A DNA stretch of 22,041 nucleotides, from NCBI GenBank assembly GCA_964503455.1, contig CAZCZR010000026.1, positions 1 to 22,041 of the forward strand. Reading direction: 5' to 3'. The stretch comes from CAZCZR01 sp964503455 (GTDB taxonomy: Bacteria; Bacillota; Clostridia; UBA1381). The stretch's first letter is position 1. The number at the start of each line of letters is the position of its first letter. Below, in pieces: positions 1 through 7,617 of the stretch. Below the pieces are notes generated by a model that saw only the letters and a program-made list of their open reading frames with translations, did not search any database and was not told the DNA's origin. Made by a program: the position numbers and the translations under genes.

Positions 1-28
1 TTTTCGGCATAAATTTGTTAAAAAGCAC

Positions 29-57
29 TTGACAAACCGGATTTTGTATGATATTAT
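29..57 (+). promoter_or_regulatory. Sigma-A type promoter of the rplJL-yceD-rpmF unit
   Basis: A perfect -35 box TTGACA (29-34) is separated by 17 nt from a TATTAT -10 box (52-57). Transcription would start near 64, just ahead of the L10 leader. The box quality and spacing fit a strong housekeeping promoter for a ribosomal protein unit. Confidence 0.88.
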
Positions 58-63
58 TAAGAG

Positions 64-213
64 GTTGAAAAACAAGCAGTCCGTAGACAGCCGGCGGAGC
101 GATCCGTAAGTCCGGCCGAGGGTGCATTAGTAATCGTATACTAAGGCTCTTTTCGTATTGTCGCGGAAAGGTCTTTTTCTTTTAAGGAAAAGGATTCATT
201 AAGTTTCGCGGAG
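64..213 (+). promoter_or_regulatory. Ribosomal protein L10 leader (rplJ autoregulatory 5' UTR)
   Basis: The roughly 150-nt untranslated leader of rplJ carries the recognisable core of the firmicute L10 leader. CCGTAGACAGCCGG lies near 80-94 and TCCGGCCGAGGGTGC near 110-124; in this family these segments form the kink-turn and stems bound by L10 or the L10-(L12)4 complex to repress their own operon. A second pairing further down (173-179 with 187-193) forms a 7-bp U/A-rich hairpin, and CGCG at 162-165 can pair with CGCG at 207-210, at the edge of the Shine-Dalgarno. The leader identity comes from recalled family sequence; the pairings are read by eye. Confidence 0.8.
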
Positions 214-225
214 GTGAATTATAAA

Positions 226-816
226 ATGCCCAGTGCAAAGGTTTTGGAGGCAAAAAAGGCTCAGGTTGCAGCTATTGCGGAAGCTCTCAAAAGCGCTCAG
301 ACCGGTATACTCGTTGACTACAGAGGTCTTAACGTCGCAGAGGATACCGACCTCAGAAACGAGCTGAGAAAAGCAGGTGTTACTTACTTCGTTGCTAAGA
401 ACACTCTTATACGGCTCGCCGCAAAGGATGCCGGCATAGAGGGTCTTGACGAGGCTTTAAACGGTCCGTCGGCTCTGGCTGTTTCGGCGGAGGATCCGGT
501 AGCTCCGGCAAAGGTGCTTGCCGATTTTGCCAAAAAAAATGAAAAGCTTGAAATCAAAACAGGCTTTATGGACGGAAGCATAATGTCAATGGATGAAATA
601 AAGACATTGGCTGCAACACCGTCGTTCGAGACTCTGATAGCAAAGATAATGGGAAGCCTGAACGCTCCCGTATCGGGTCTTGTAAGATTGTTAAGCACAA
701 TCGCGGAGGGCGGAGTGGAGATCTCCGACCTTATCGCAAAGAAGCAGGCCGAAGCTCCCGCAGAGGAGGCTCCCGCAGAGGAAACTCCCGCAGAGGAAGC
801 TCCCGCCGCTGAGTAA
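226..816 (+). CDS. rplJ: Large ribosomal subunit protein uL10
   Basis: This is the 50S stalk base protein uL10, which binds 23S rRNA and carries the L7/L12 dimers that recruit translation GTPases. The 196-residue product starts with MPSAKVLEAKK and has the family hallmarks DYRGLNVAEDTDLRNELR and FVAKNTLIRLAA. An upstream in-frame GTG at 214 is rejected as a start because it lies inside the Shine-Dalgarno GGAGG (210-214); the ATG at 226 sits 11 nt after it. The helical C-terminal L12-binding region is followed by an unusual acidic Ala-Pro-Glu tail of about 20 residues, built from near-repeats of APAEE. That makes the protein somewhat longer than the usual 165-175 residues. It is followed by rplL, with the L10 leader upstream. 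Confidence 0.97.
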   Translation: MPSAKVLEAKKAQVAAIAEALKSAQTGILVDYRGLNVAEDTDLRNELRKAGVTYFVAKNTLIRLAAKDAGIEGLDEALNGPSALAVSAEDPVAPAKVLADFAKKNEKLEIKTGFMDGSIMSMDEIKTLAATPSFETLIAKIMGSLNAPVSGLVRLLSTIAEGGVEISDLIAKKQAEAPAEEAPAEETPAEEAPAAE

Positions 817-864
817 TCACAAAACGGTTATATTTAATTTTTTAGAAATCGGAGGAAATTTAAA

Positions 865-1233
865 ATGGCAGATTTAAATGCAATTCTTGATTCAATCAAG
901 GAATTAAAGTTATTGGAAGTTGCTGAGCTTGTTAAGATGATGGAAGAAGAGTTCGGCGTATCGGCGGCTGCTCCCGTAGTTGTTGCAGGCGCTGCTGAAG
1001 GCGGCGCTGCTGCCGAAGAAAAGACAGAGTTTGATGTAGTTCTTGCGGAAGTAGGCGCATCGAAGCTGGGCGTTATCAAGGTAGTAAGAGAAATCACGGG
1101 TCTTGGTCTTAAGGAAGCAAAGGCTCTTGTTGACGGCGCTCCCAACAAGATCAAGGAAGGCGTAGGCAAGGACGAAGCGGAGTCTGTAAAGGCTAAGCTC
1201 GAAGAAGCTGGAGCAAAGGTAGAACTTAAGTAA
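865..1233 (+). CDS. rplL: Large ribosomal subunit protein bL12 (L7/L12)
   Basis: This is the multicopy stalk protein that contacts EF-Tu, EF-G, IF2 and release factors. At 122 residues it has standard length. It shows an N-terminal dimerisation helix (LNAILDSIKELKLLEVAELV), an Ala/Gly-rich hinge around residues 32-52, and the conserved C-terminal domain with KTEFDVVL, KLGVIKVVREITGLGLKEAK and LVDGAPNKIKEG. The Shine-Dalgarno is GGAGG, 10 nt before the ATG. It lies 48 nt after rplJ in the same transcript. No terminator is visible before yceD 49 nt later, so the stalk genes appear to be co-transcribed with the L32 pair. Codons are strongly biased (Ala GCT, Val GTA/GTT), as expected for a very highly expressed gene. 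Confidence 0.98.
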   Translation: MADLNAILDSIKELKLLEVAELVKMMEEEFGVSAAAPVVVAGAAEGGAAAEEKTEFDVVLAEVGASKLGVIKVVREITGLGLKEAKALVDGAPNKIKEGVGKDEAESVKAKLEEAGAKVELK

Positions 1234-1282
1234 GTTTACCGATAATTCAAACCGACTGAATTTATTACAGGGATATTTTATT

Positions 1283-1798
1283 ATGATTATCGACGTTTCA
1301 AATATCTTGAAGGAAAGCGGCGTCAGCCGCAGCGTTTCGGGAGAAGCGAAGCTTGACGATATTGTATACCGGGGCAGCGGCTATAGATTTACAAAGCCCT
1401 TGTCTGTCACGGGCACGGTCGCAAACAACGGAAAGAATCTGTTCGTTTCGCTTCATGTGAAGGCTGAGTTCATCACGGAATGTGCGCGCTGCATGGAGGA
1501 CACCGCGGCGTCGGCGGAGTTTGACGCCGAGGAGGTATTTGTCCGCGAGGACGAGCTTTCTTCGGACGGCGAAGATGTGCGTGTTTATACCGGTCATACC
1601 ATAGACGTCGGCGAAGTCATCGCCGAGAATTTCCTTATGAACGTATCCGCCAGGTATCTCTGCTCACCCGACTGTAAGGGATTGTGCGGGAAATGCGGAA
1701 AGAATTTGAACAAAGGCGATTGCGGCTGCATCAAAGACGACATCGATCCGAGATGGGCCGGATTATTGGATATTATGAACAATTCGGCGGAAGAATAA
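1283..1798 (+). CDS. yceD: YceD/DUF177 family protein, 23S rRNA accumulation factor
   Basis: The 171-residue DUF177 protein belongs to a family almost always encoded next to rpmF and implicated in 23S rRNA accumulation or 50S assembly. Signature cysteines are present: C67-x2-C70 (ECARCMED), then C127, C131, C135, C138, C147 and C149 in the block LCSPDCKGLCGKCGKNL, which look like metal ligands. The C-terminus has the typical DPRWAGLLDI. The start is ATG 1283. Its Shine-Dalgarno is weak (CAGGGATA), so translation may depend partly on coupling within the rplL transcript. It ends 28 nt before rpmF. The family role is from knowledge; the molecular activity is not settled. Confidence 0.93.
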   Translation: MIIDVSNILKESGVSRSVSGEAKLDDIVYRGSGYRFTKPLSVTGTVANNGKNLFVSLHVKAEFITECARCMEDTAASAEFDAEEVFVREDELSSDGEDVRVYTGHTIDVGEVIAENFLMNVSARYLCSPDCKGLCGKCGKNLNKGDCGCIKDDIDPRWAGLLDIMNNSAEE

Positions 1799-1826
1799 AT
1801 TTAAGTTGATCAAGGAGGTTTGAACA

Positions 1827-2006
1827 ATGGCTGTACCTAAGGGTAAGGTTTCAAAAGCAAGACGTGACAAAAGACGCGCCAATTGGAAATTGACAAAGCC
1901 TAATATGGTTGAATGTCCTCAATGCCATGAGTTTAAAATGCCTCATAAGGTTTGTAAGTCCTGCGGATATTACAACGGCAAAGAGGTTATAAAGGTCGAG
2001 GATTGA
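1827..2006 (+). CDS. rpmF: Large ribosomal subunit protein bL32
   Basis: This 59-residue ribosomal protein begins MAVPKGKVSKARRDKRRAN, the canonical bL32 N-terminus, and carries an intact four-cysteine zinc ribbon: C30-P-Q-C33 and C43-K-S-C46. It is therefore the zinc-binding (C+) form. A strong Shine-Dalgarno AAGGAGG (1812-1818) lies 8 nt before ATG 1827. It is the last gene of the transcript, followed 28 nt later by a rho-independent terminator. In many bacteria yceD-rpmF continues into plsX-fabH; here it does not. Confidence 0.97.
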   Translation: MAVPKGKVSKARRDKRRANWKLTKPNMVECPQCHEFKMPHKVCKSCGYYNGKEVIKVED

Positions 2007-2033
2007 TCGTATCTTTTTCAAAGACAGTATATG

Positions 2034-2066
2034 AGCCGCTTTCATAAGAGAGCGGCTTTTGCTTTT
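2034..2066 (+). terminator. Rho-independent terminator after rpmF
   Basis: AGCCGCT (2034-2040) pairs perfectly with AGCGGCT (2051-2057). The stem extends three further pairs inward to a small ATAA loop, then TTTTGCTTTT follows. It closes the rplJ-rplL-yceD-rpmF transcript. Confidence 0.9.
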
Positions 2067-2125
2067 ACATATTTCCCAAAATACATCAAAGCCTGCACTT
2101 TTGCCTATAAAGTTTTAAAAAACAC

Positions 2126-2154
2126 TTGAGATTTTGTGTCCCGTATGTTATAAT
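2126..2154 (+). promoter_or_regulatory. Sigma-A type promoter of the GH2 glycosidase unit
   Basis: TTGAGA (2126-2131) and a perfect TATAAT (2149-2154) are separated by 17 nt. Transcription would begin near 2161, giving a leader of only about 33 nt before the ATG at 2194. I see no clear operator or cre-like site around it. Confidence 0.87.
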
Positions 2155-2193
2155 ATCAAGAGTAAATATAAATAATTATTGGAGATCATTTTT

Positions 2194-4911
2194 ATGGCTG
2201 TTTATAACTTCGATAAGCAATGGAAATTTCACCTCGGCGATTTCGAGGATACCGGTGTTCATACGCATACGGAATGTTATATGGCGGCAAAAGCCGGAGG
2301 AGCAATAGGCGCCGCATCGGTCGATACCTCTGCCGATGATTGGGAAACGGTGGATCTGCCTCATGACTGGGCGGTATACGGAGAGTTCGATCCGAAATAC
2401 GGCCCCGCACAAGGCTATAAACCGCGCGGAAAAGGCTGGTACAAGAAGCTTTTTCGTCTGGACGAGTCAGACCGCGAAAAAGAACTGTATCTTCAGTTTG
2501 ACGGCGTGGCTTCTCACGCAACGGTATGGATCAACGGCTCCGTTGCCGGACGCAATTTCGGCGGCTATAATTCCTTTATCGTAAATATTACCGACATGGC
2601 TTTATACGGCGACGCGCTCAACGATGTTACCGTATTTGCCGACGCTTCTCCCATCGAGGGCTGGTGGTACGAGGGCGCGGGCATCTACCGCCATGTGAAG
2701 CTCATAAAAAAAGAAAAGGTACATATTATCCCTTGGGGTGTGTATGTTCATCCGAAAAAGATCTCCGCCGATATATGGGACACTCTTACGGACGTTACTG
2801 TCAAAAACGCGGCATATGAGCCTAAAACCTGCCGCGTCAAGGCATATATCATAAATCCGGAAAACAACACCGTCGGCAAGGACGAGAAAGAGATCACGCT
2901 TGCCCCATGTGAGGAAAGGGTCGTAAAGCTTTCTTTGCTCACCTACAGTCCACTTCTGTGGGATATTGACTCGCCGAATATGTACTCGCTCGCAACGGAA
3001 ATATATGACGGCGAAAGGCTTTTAAACCGTGATATTACGCGCTTCGGCTACCGCACGATATCCGTATCGGCGGATGACGGATTTTTCCTGAACGGCAGAC
3101 GCGTTAATCTGTACGGCACCTGCAATCATCAGGATCACGCCGGCGTCGGCGTTGCGGTGCCGGATAAAATAAACGAATACAGGATAAGGCTTTTAAAGGA
3201 GTTAGGCTCCAATGCCTATCGCTGCGCCCACGGCAATCCCTCGCCGGAAATACTTGACTTCTGTGATAAATACGGTCTGCTTGTAATGGACGAGAACAGA
3301 AACTTCAACTCATCGCCCGACGGCATTGCACAGGTGACAAGCATGGTGCTTCGCGACAGAAATCATCCCTCGGTGGTAATGTATTCGATCTTTAATGAGG
3401 AACCGCTTCAGGGAACGCCCACGGGAAGAAAGCTTGCCTTAAGACTTCAAAGCGTGATAAAGTCGCTCGATCCCGACCGCTTTACCGTCGGAGCTATGAA
3501 CACCGGCGTTACAGCCGATGGCGGCGCCTGCGACGCGCTTGATATGACCGGCTTTAATTATATAACCCGCACCTATGACGATTTCCGCGAAAAATATCCT
3601 CATATGCCGATGCTCGGCAGCGAAAATGACAGCGCGTTTCAGACGCGCGGCGTGTATAAAACGGATTACGGCGCTCATGTGATAGACTGCTACGATTCCG
3701 AGGCGGCTCCGTGGGGCAACACCTACCGCGACGGCTTTAAGCAGGTTGCCGAAAGACCGCATATTCTGGGGCTTTTCATCTGGACGGGTTTTGATTACAG
3801 GGGCGAACCGACGCCGTTTGAATGGCCCTCCGTAAGCACACAATTCGGCATAATGGACACCTGCGGCTTCAAAAAAGACGCGTTCTGGCTGAATAAAGCG
3901 TTTTTCACCGAAGAACCGTTCATGCACGTTCTTCCGCACTGGAATTTTGACGCGGGCGAAAATGTAAAGGTCATGGTATGCACCAGCTGTCCGGAGGCGG
4001 AGGTGTTTATAAACGGCGTGTCCTGCGGCAGAAAGAGCGTTGATAAGTATGATATGGCTGAATGGAGCGTTGTCTTTGAAGCCGGAGAGCTTAAAGCTGT
4101 CGGCTATAAGGACGGCGCGGAATACACCGACATACAAAAAACCGCGGGAGCTATTGCGGCTTTAGAGCTTGAAGCGCCCTTTGAAACAGTCGATCCCTCG
4201 GACGGGTTCCCAATTAATGTAAAGGCAGCGGATGCGGACGGTACTTTCGTTCCTTGCGCGGACGAGCTTGTACGCTTCTCCGTCACAGGAGGCACGGTTA
4301 TAGGCGTGGGAAACGGAGATCCCAACTCTCACGAAGCGGACAAGGCGCAGGAAAGGCGCCTGTTCAACGGTCTGTGCCAATGTATCGTGCAGGCAGGAGA
4401 AGATTGCGGGTACGTCACCGTGACAGCCGAAACCGATAGCGGCATCAGGGCAGAGATTACGGTAAATGTACACGACAGCGGCACGGCTTTGCCCGTCATT
4501 GAAAGCGTGAGCGGAAAATATATAAGCTCATGGCGGCAGACGGTTGAATTATCGGCGGAAATGCCCGATGTTACCGTAAAAATAGCCGACCACGATATGA
4601 ATACATGGGGCATAACCGCCGTCGGAAACGGCGCGGACGCTTTATGCGAAGGCAAAGAGGGCTATATGCACTATAAGACTTTGCTGAATGTTCCCGAAGG
4701 CAAATCAGACGCGCGGCTGATCTTTAAAGAGATACGCGGCGATAAAGTGTGGGTATATATAAACGGCGTTCTTGCGGCGGAGGAGGACAATGTTCAGCCG
4801 GGCAGTCCGTTTGAAGCGGACGTTCCCGAAGGCGATATTACAGCCGACGTCGTTATTTTCACCGAAAAAGACAGCAGCGGGGGAATTACCAGACCCGTTA
4901 TACTGGTATAA
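2194..4911 (+). CDS. Glycoside hydrolase family 2 enzyme (beta-galactosidase-like)
   Basis: This 905-residue GH2 enzyme probably removes terminal beta-linked galactose or glucuronic acid/mannose from oligosaccharides; substrate cannot be fixed from sequence. Order: sugar-binding jelly roll (about 1-180, with DLPHDWAVYGEFDP and GKGWYKK), Ig-like domain (about 180-290), TIM barrel (about 290-570) and C-terminal Ig/galactose-binding-like domains (to 905). The acid/base is E402 in SIFNEEPL and the nucleophile E477 in MLGSENDS, 75 apart as in LacZ (461/537). FIWTGFDYRGEPTP is the usual barrel end. There is no signal peptide, so it acts in the cytoplasm on imported sugars. The TTG at 2179 is rejected because it precedes the Shine-Dalgarno GGAG (2181-2184); ATG 2194 has 9-nt spacing. 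No transporter is adjacent. Confidence 0.93.
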   Translation: MAVYNFDKQWKFHLGDFEDTGVHTHTECYMAAKAGGAIGAASVDTSADDWETVDLPHDWAVYGEFDPKYGPAQGYKPRGKGWYKKLFRLDESDREKELYLQFDGVASHATVWINGSVAGRNFGGYNSFIVNITDMALYGDALNDVTVFADASPIEGWWYEGAGIYRHVKLIKKEKVHIIPWGVYVHPKKISADIWDTLTDVTVKNAAYEPKTCRVKAYIINPENNTVGKDEKEITLAPCEERVVKLSLLTYSPLLWDIDSPNMYSLATEIYDGERLLNRDITRFGYRTISVSADDGFFLNGRRVNLYGTCNHQDHAGVGVAVPDKINEYRIRLLKELGSNAYRCAHGNPSPEILDFCDKYGLLVMDENRNFNSSPDGIAQVTSMVLRDRNHPSVVMYSIFNEEPLQGTPTGRKLALRLQSVIKSLDPDRFTVGAMNTGVTADGGACDALDMTGFNYITRTYDDFREKYPHMPMLGSENDSAFQTRGVYKTDYGAHVIDCYDSEAAPWGNTYRDGFKQVAERPHILGLFIWTGFDYRGEPTPFEWPSVSTQFGIMDTCGFKKDAFWLNKAFFTEEPFMHVLPHWNFDAGENVKVMVCTSCPEAEVFINGVSCGRKSVDKYDMAEWSVVFEAGELKAVGYKDGAEYTDIQKTAGAIAALELEAPFETVDPSDGFPINVKAADADGTFVPCADELVRFSVTGGTVIGVGNGDPNSHEADKAQERRLFNGLCQCIVQAGEDCGYVTVTAETDSGIRAEITVNVHDSGTALPVIESVSGKYISSWRQTVELSAEMPDVTVKIADHDMNTWGITAVGNGADALCEGKEGYMHYKTLLNVPEGKSDARLIFKEIRGDKVWVYINGVLAAEEDNVQPGSPFEADVPEGDITADVVIFTEKDSSGGITRPVILV

Positions 4912-4936
4912 ATACATTTTTTAGAAAGGTTTTATT

Positions 4937-6475
4937 GTGTTGAAAAAACTACTGATAGCACTTATACTGACACTGTTTGCTTCCGCCACGGCATATGCGG
5001 CGGACTTCAATATACCGGTCCTGCCGACGGCGCCGCCTCCGACACCTGTTCCGACGGCTTCGCCATCGCCCGAACCGACGGTCGCGCCCACTCCGGAACC
5101 CACTAAAAACCCTGCGGCAACACCGTACCCCGCATCACCCGAAGAATATTTTATCTTTGATGATACCTACGGCTTCTTAAACGGGTACTACGGACCCGGA
5201 GGGGCGGTGTACGTACCCGAAACCATTAACGGCGTACCGGTCAAGATAGTCAACAACACAGCGTTCGGTTGGCAAAAGGGAATAACAGAGATAACCTTTT
5301 CAAATCAGACTATAGTACTTCAGGAGAGCGCGTTTTATAACTGCACAGGACTTGTTAAGGTGAATCTCGGCGACATGATAAATACCATATACCGTCGTCC
5401 ATTTCTGAATTGTCAGAGTCTTAAAGAGATAAACGCCGGCAGGAATAACTCGGCTTTTGTGACTTTGGACGGCGTACTGTATTCGCGTGATATGAAGCGG
5501 CTTGTCTGGTATCCGCAGGCAAAGGACGCAACGGAATATACCATTCCTGAGGGCGTTGAGGAAATAAACGAGTTCGCGTTTTCGGGAGCTAAGAACCTTG
5601 TAAAGGTAACGCTTCCGTCATCGCTTAAAAAAATAGGCTCCTCGGCGTTTATGTGGTGCGAAAATCTCAGCGAGATAAAGTTCGGGGAGAATATCGAAAC
5701 CATAGAAGGTCTGGCATTTTCAGGCTGCGCATCTCTTAAAGAGGCGCGTATAACCTCTCCCGTTGTAACGCTTGGCGACTGGGCGTTTGACAGCTGCCCC
5801 GCCCTTGAAAAGGTGTATCTGCCCTCAACGCTGGTAAACGTGGGAACGTATATATTCTACGGTTCGCCTTCGGCTCGGATAGTATGCCTTCAGGGCGCGC
5901 CGATAAGAAATTACGCACAAATGTGGAACATAGAAGTTATTGACGGCGACCCCAAGGATTTTATGCTGTATGATATATTCGGTCACTGGGCGGAGGATGA
6001 CATTAAAAGCCTTGTGCGCATGGGTATTATAAACGGCTATGAGGACGGAACCTTCAGGCCGGAGGAACCTATCTCAAAGGCTGAATTTGTGAAAATCATG
6101 GTTATTGCAACAGACGGCGAAAAACAGCCTGTTTCAAACGAGTGGTATTCGGGGTACTTCTCTTACCTGTACAACCGTGTTAATATAGGAAAAGCCTCCT
6201 TTGACACCGACTGGGAAAAGGATATTACCCGAAACGAGATCGCTTTGGTTATCTCGCGTCTGCTTGAAAGAAAGACCGGCGATAAGCCGCTTACCGCTAC
6301 GGAGAAGTCGATGAAATTCACCGATTACGCCGAATTTACGCCTTATGTGACAGACGTTGTTGAAAAGGGACTTATAACAGGTTATGAGGACGGATCCTTC
6401 GGAGGAAGCAATACCGCGACACGCGCCGAAGCTTCAGCCATGGCGGTCCGCGCTATACAAAACTACTGTAAGTAA
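4937..6475 (+). CDS. Secreted BspA-type leucine-rich-repeat protein with three SLH domains
   Basis: This is a predicted 512-residue cell-surface protein. A signal peptide (LLIALILTLFASATAYA, cleavage near residue 21) is followed by a Pro/Thr-rich spacer (about 29-68) and BspA-type (LRR_5) repeats (about 70-335), with recurring NLVKVTLPSSLKKIGSSAF-like units. Three SLH domains close the protein (about 345-390, 400-443 and 461-507), each with variants of GYEDGTF and TRAE: SKAE, TRNE and TRAE. SLH domains bind secondary cell-wall polymer, so the LRR part should face outward for adhesion or polysaccharide contact. The start is GTG 4937, with AGAAAGG 7 nt upstream; TTG 4940 is an alternative. It lies 25 nt after the GH2 gene in the same unit. 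Ligand unknown. Confidence 0.9.
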   Translation: MLKKLLIALILTLFASATAYAADFNIPVLPTAPPPTPVPTASPSPEPTVAPTPEPTKNPAATPYPASPEEYFIFDDTYGFLNGYYGPGGAVYVPETINGVPVKIVNNTAFGWQKGITEITFSNQTIVLQESAFYNCTGLVKVNLGDMINTIYRRPFLNCQSLKEINAGRNNSAFVTLDGVLYSRDMKRLVWYPQAKDATEYTIPEGVEEINEFAFSGAKNLVKVTLPSSLKKIGSSAFMWCENLSEIKFGENIETIEGLAFSGCASLKEARITSPVVTLGDWAFDSCPALEKVYLPSTLVNVGTYIFYGSPSARIVCLQGAPIRNYAQMWNIEVIDGDPKDFMLYDIFGHWAEDDIKSLVRMGIINGYEDGTFRPEEPISKAEFVKIMVIATDGEKQPVSNEWYSGYFSYLYNRVNIGKASFDTDWEKDITRNEIALVISRLLERKTGDKPLTATEKSMKFTDYAEFTPYVTDVVEKGLITGYEDGSFGGSNTATRAEASAMAVRAIQNYCK

Positions 6476-6511
6476 TATTAAAACTCTATCGAAAAAGGAC
6501 GGATCTACGAT

Positions 6512-7444
6512 ATGGGACGAAAGAAAATAAGCGAACTGACAAATGCGGTTTTCAGCGTATGCGGAGAAGCCGCAAACAACGGCGGAACGGACAGTATATC
6601 CTATAACATCACCCCAAAGGGCGGTATGATATGCACGGCTGGCGGATGCACCGACATCGACGCAAGTATCAACGCCTGCACGAACTCTGATATGCCCGAC
6701 ACCTATGCCGCGGCGCGGTGTGCCGCTATGACTGTTTTTGACATTTTCGGCGAGTATACGGAGGTGCGCAACCTCAGCATTGATTTTGACTTTACCGACG
6801 AGCTGTGCGCCGATCTTACGGAGGAAATCGGGGCAAGGCTTGCCGAATGTGATACGAAGCTGCCGCGCTCCTACGCTCCGGGACTAAGAGAGATGCCCGC
6901 TTCGGTCGTATCATCTGTGTTCAATACCTGCAAAGACGGTATTGACGCCGCGTTTATATGGGCGGGCAATTCCAGAGGTTATATCCTGACAGACGTTCTG
7001 ATGCAGGTGAGCGAGGATGATATTGACAATACCTCCCCCTCCTTAGGCGCGCGGAGGACAAATGTACTTTCTGCGGACGGAGATTTTCATCTGAATTGCG
7101 AGATCGTCACAAGCGATTTGCCCGTGGTGCTTATAACCGCCTCCGACGGATGCTTCTCATGCTTCTCCACTCCGATGGAATTTGAGTATATGCTGCTTGA
7201 AACACTGGCGCGTTCTTCAAGCATTACCCAGTGGCACAATAATATCTACGGCGAGCTGTCAAGAATATCCGCCGATGATTTTGCAATGTGCATAGCCGTC
7301 ATCGGCTACGACAGCTTTTCCGAGCTGAACGCCCGTTACAGAAGCAGGGCAAAGTATTTGAACACGCGCTATATATCGCGTCTTAATTCCTCCGACGTTA
7401 TTGCTCTGTGCAGAGATTACAGAAAGGAGCTTGGCACTCTGTAA
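6512..7444 (+). CDS. PP2C-like protein, probably catalytically altered
   Basis: The 310-residue soluble protein has no signal peptide or membrane segment. Its fold cues resemble PPM/PP2C serine/threonine phosphatases: FIWAGNSRGYIL (about 148-159) matches the family AGDSRxYL strand, LITASDGCFS (about 207-216) matches LxTDGxxD, and SADDFAMCIAVIG (about 253-265) matches the DDNxTxxxV end. The N-terminal RxxNED metal-binding motif is not recognisable and the usual GDSR aspartate is Asn153. It may be a pseudophosphatase or a divergent enzyme. It lies 36 nt after the SLH-LRR gene and is followed by a terminator, so it is the last gene of the GH2 unit. The fold assignment is by eye and uncertain. 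Confidence 0.55.
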   Translation: MGRKKISELTNAVFSVCGEAANNGGTDSISYNITPKGGMICTAGGCTDIDASINACTNSDMPDTYAAARCAAMTVFDIFGEYTEVRNLSIDFDFTDELCADLTEEIGARLAECDTKLPRSYAPGLREMPASVVSSVFNTCKDGIDAAFIWAGNSRGYILTDVLMQVSEDDIDNTSPSLGARRTNVLSADGDFHLNCEIVTSDLPVVLITASDGCFSCFSTPMEFEYMLLETLARSSSITQWHNNIYGELSRISADDFAMCIAVIGYDSFSELNARYRSRAKYLNTRYISRLNSSDVIALCRDYRKELGTL

Positions 7445-7479
7445 CAGTCCTAAAGTATATTTAACACATCTAAAACTCC

Positions 7480-7523
7480 CCGCATATTGCTCCCGTTATC
7501 AGGCTGCGATATGCGGTTTTTTT
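7480..7523 (+). terminator. Rho-independent terminator after the PP2C-like gene
   Basis: CCGCATATTGC (7480-7490) pairs with GCGATATGCGG (7506-7516) through 11 pairs including one G-U, with a 15-nt loop, followed by seven Ts (7517-7523). It ends the GH2/LRR-SLH/PP2C-like transcript. Confidence 0.9.
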
Positions 7524-7569
7524 ATACAATAAATTAAGCGCGGTCTTGCGATTCGCCGCGCGTTATACC

Positions 7570-7599
7570 AAAAAAGGACCTCCCCGAAGGGAGATCCTT
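7570..7599 (-). terminator. Rho-independent terminator of the S-layer protein gene, UUCG tetraloop
   Basis: On the minus strand AAGGATCTCCC pairs with GGGAGGTCCTT across a TTCG loop closed by C-G, the very stable cUUCGg tetraloop, and runs into six Ts (7575-7570). One pair is U-G on the minus strand and would be C-A on the plus strand, which shows the functional orientation. It lies 18 nt beyond the stop codon at 7618. Confidence 0.93.
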
Positions 7600-7617
7600 A
7601 AATGTTGCTTTTACAGA

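Noticed and set aside
214..225. GTG at 214 as rplJ start
   Set aside because: The GTG is part of the Shine-Dalgarno GGAGGTG; ATG 226 gives the canonical N-terminus.
3439..4137. 232-codon minus-strand open frame
   Set aside because: It is antisense to the GH2 barrel; no ribosome binding site and no recognisable protein.
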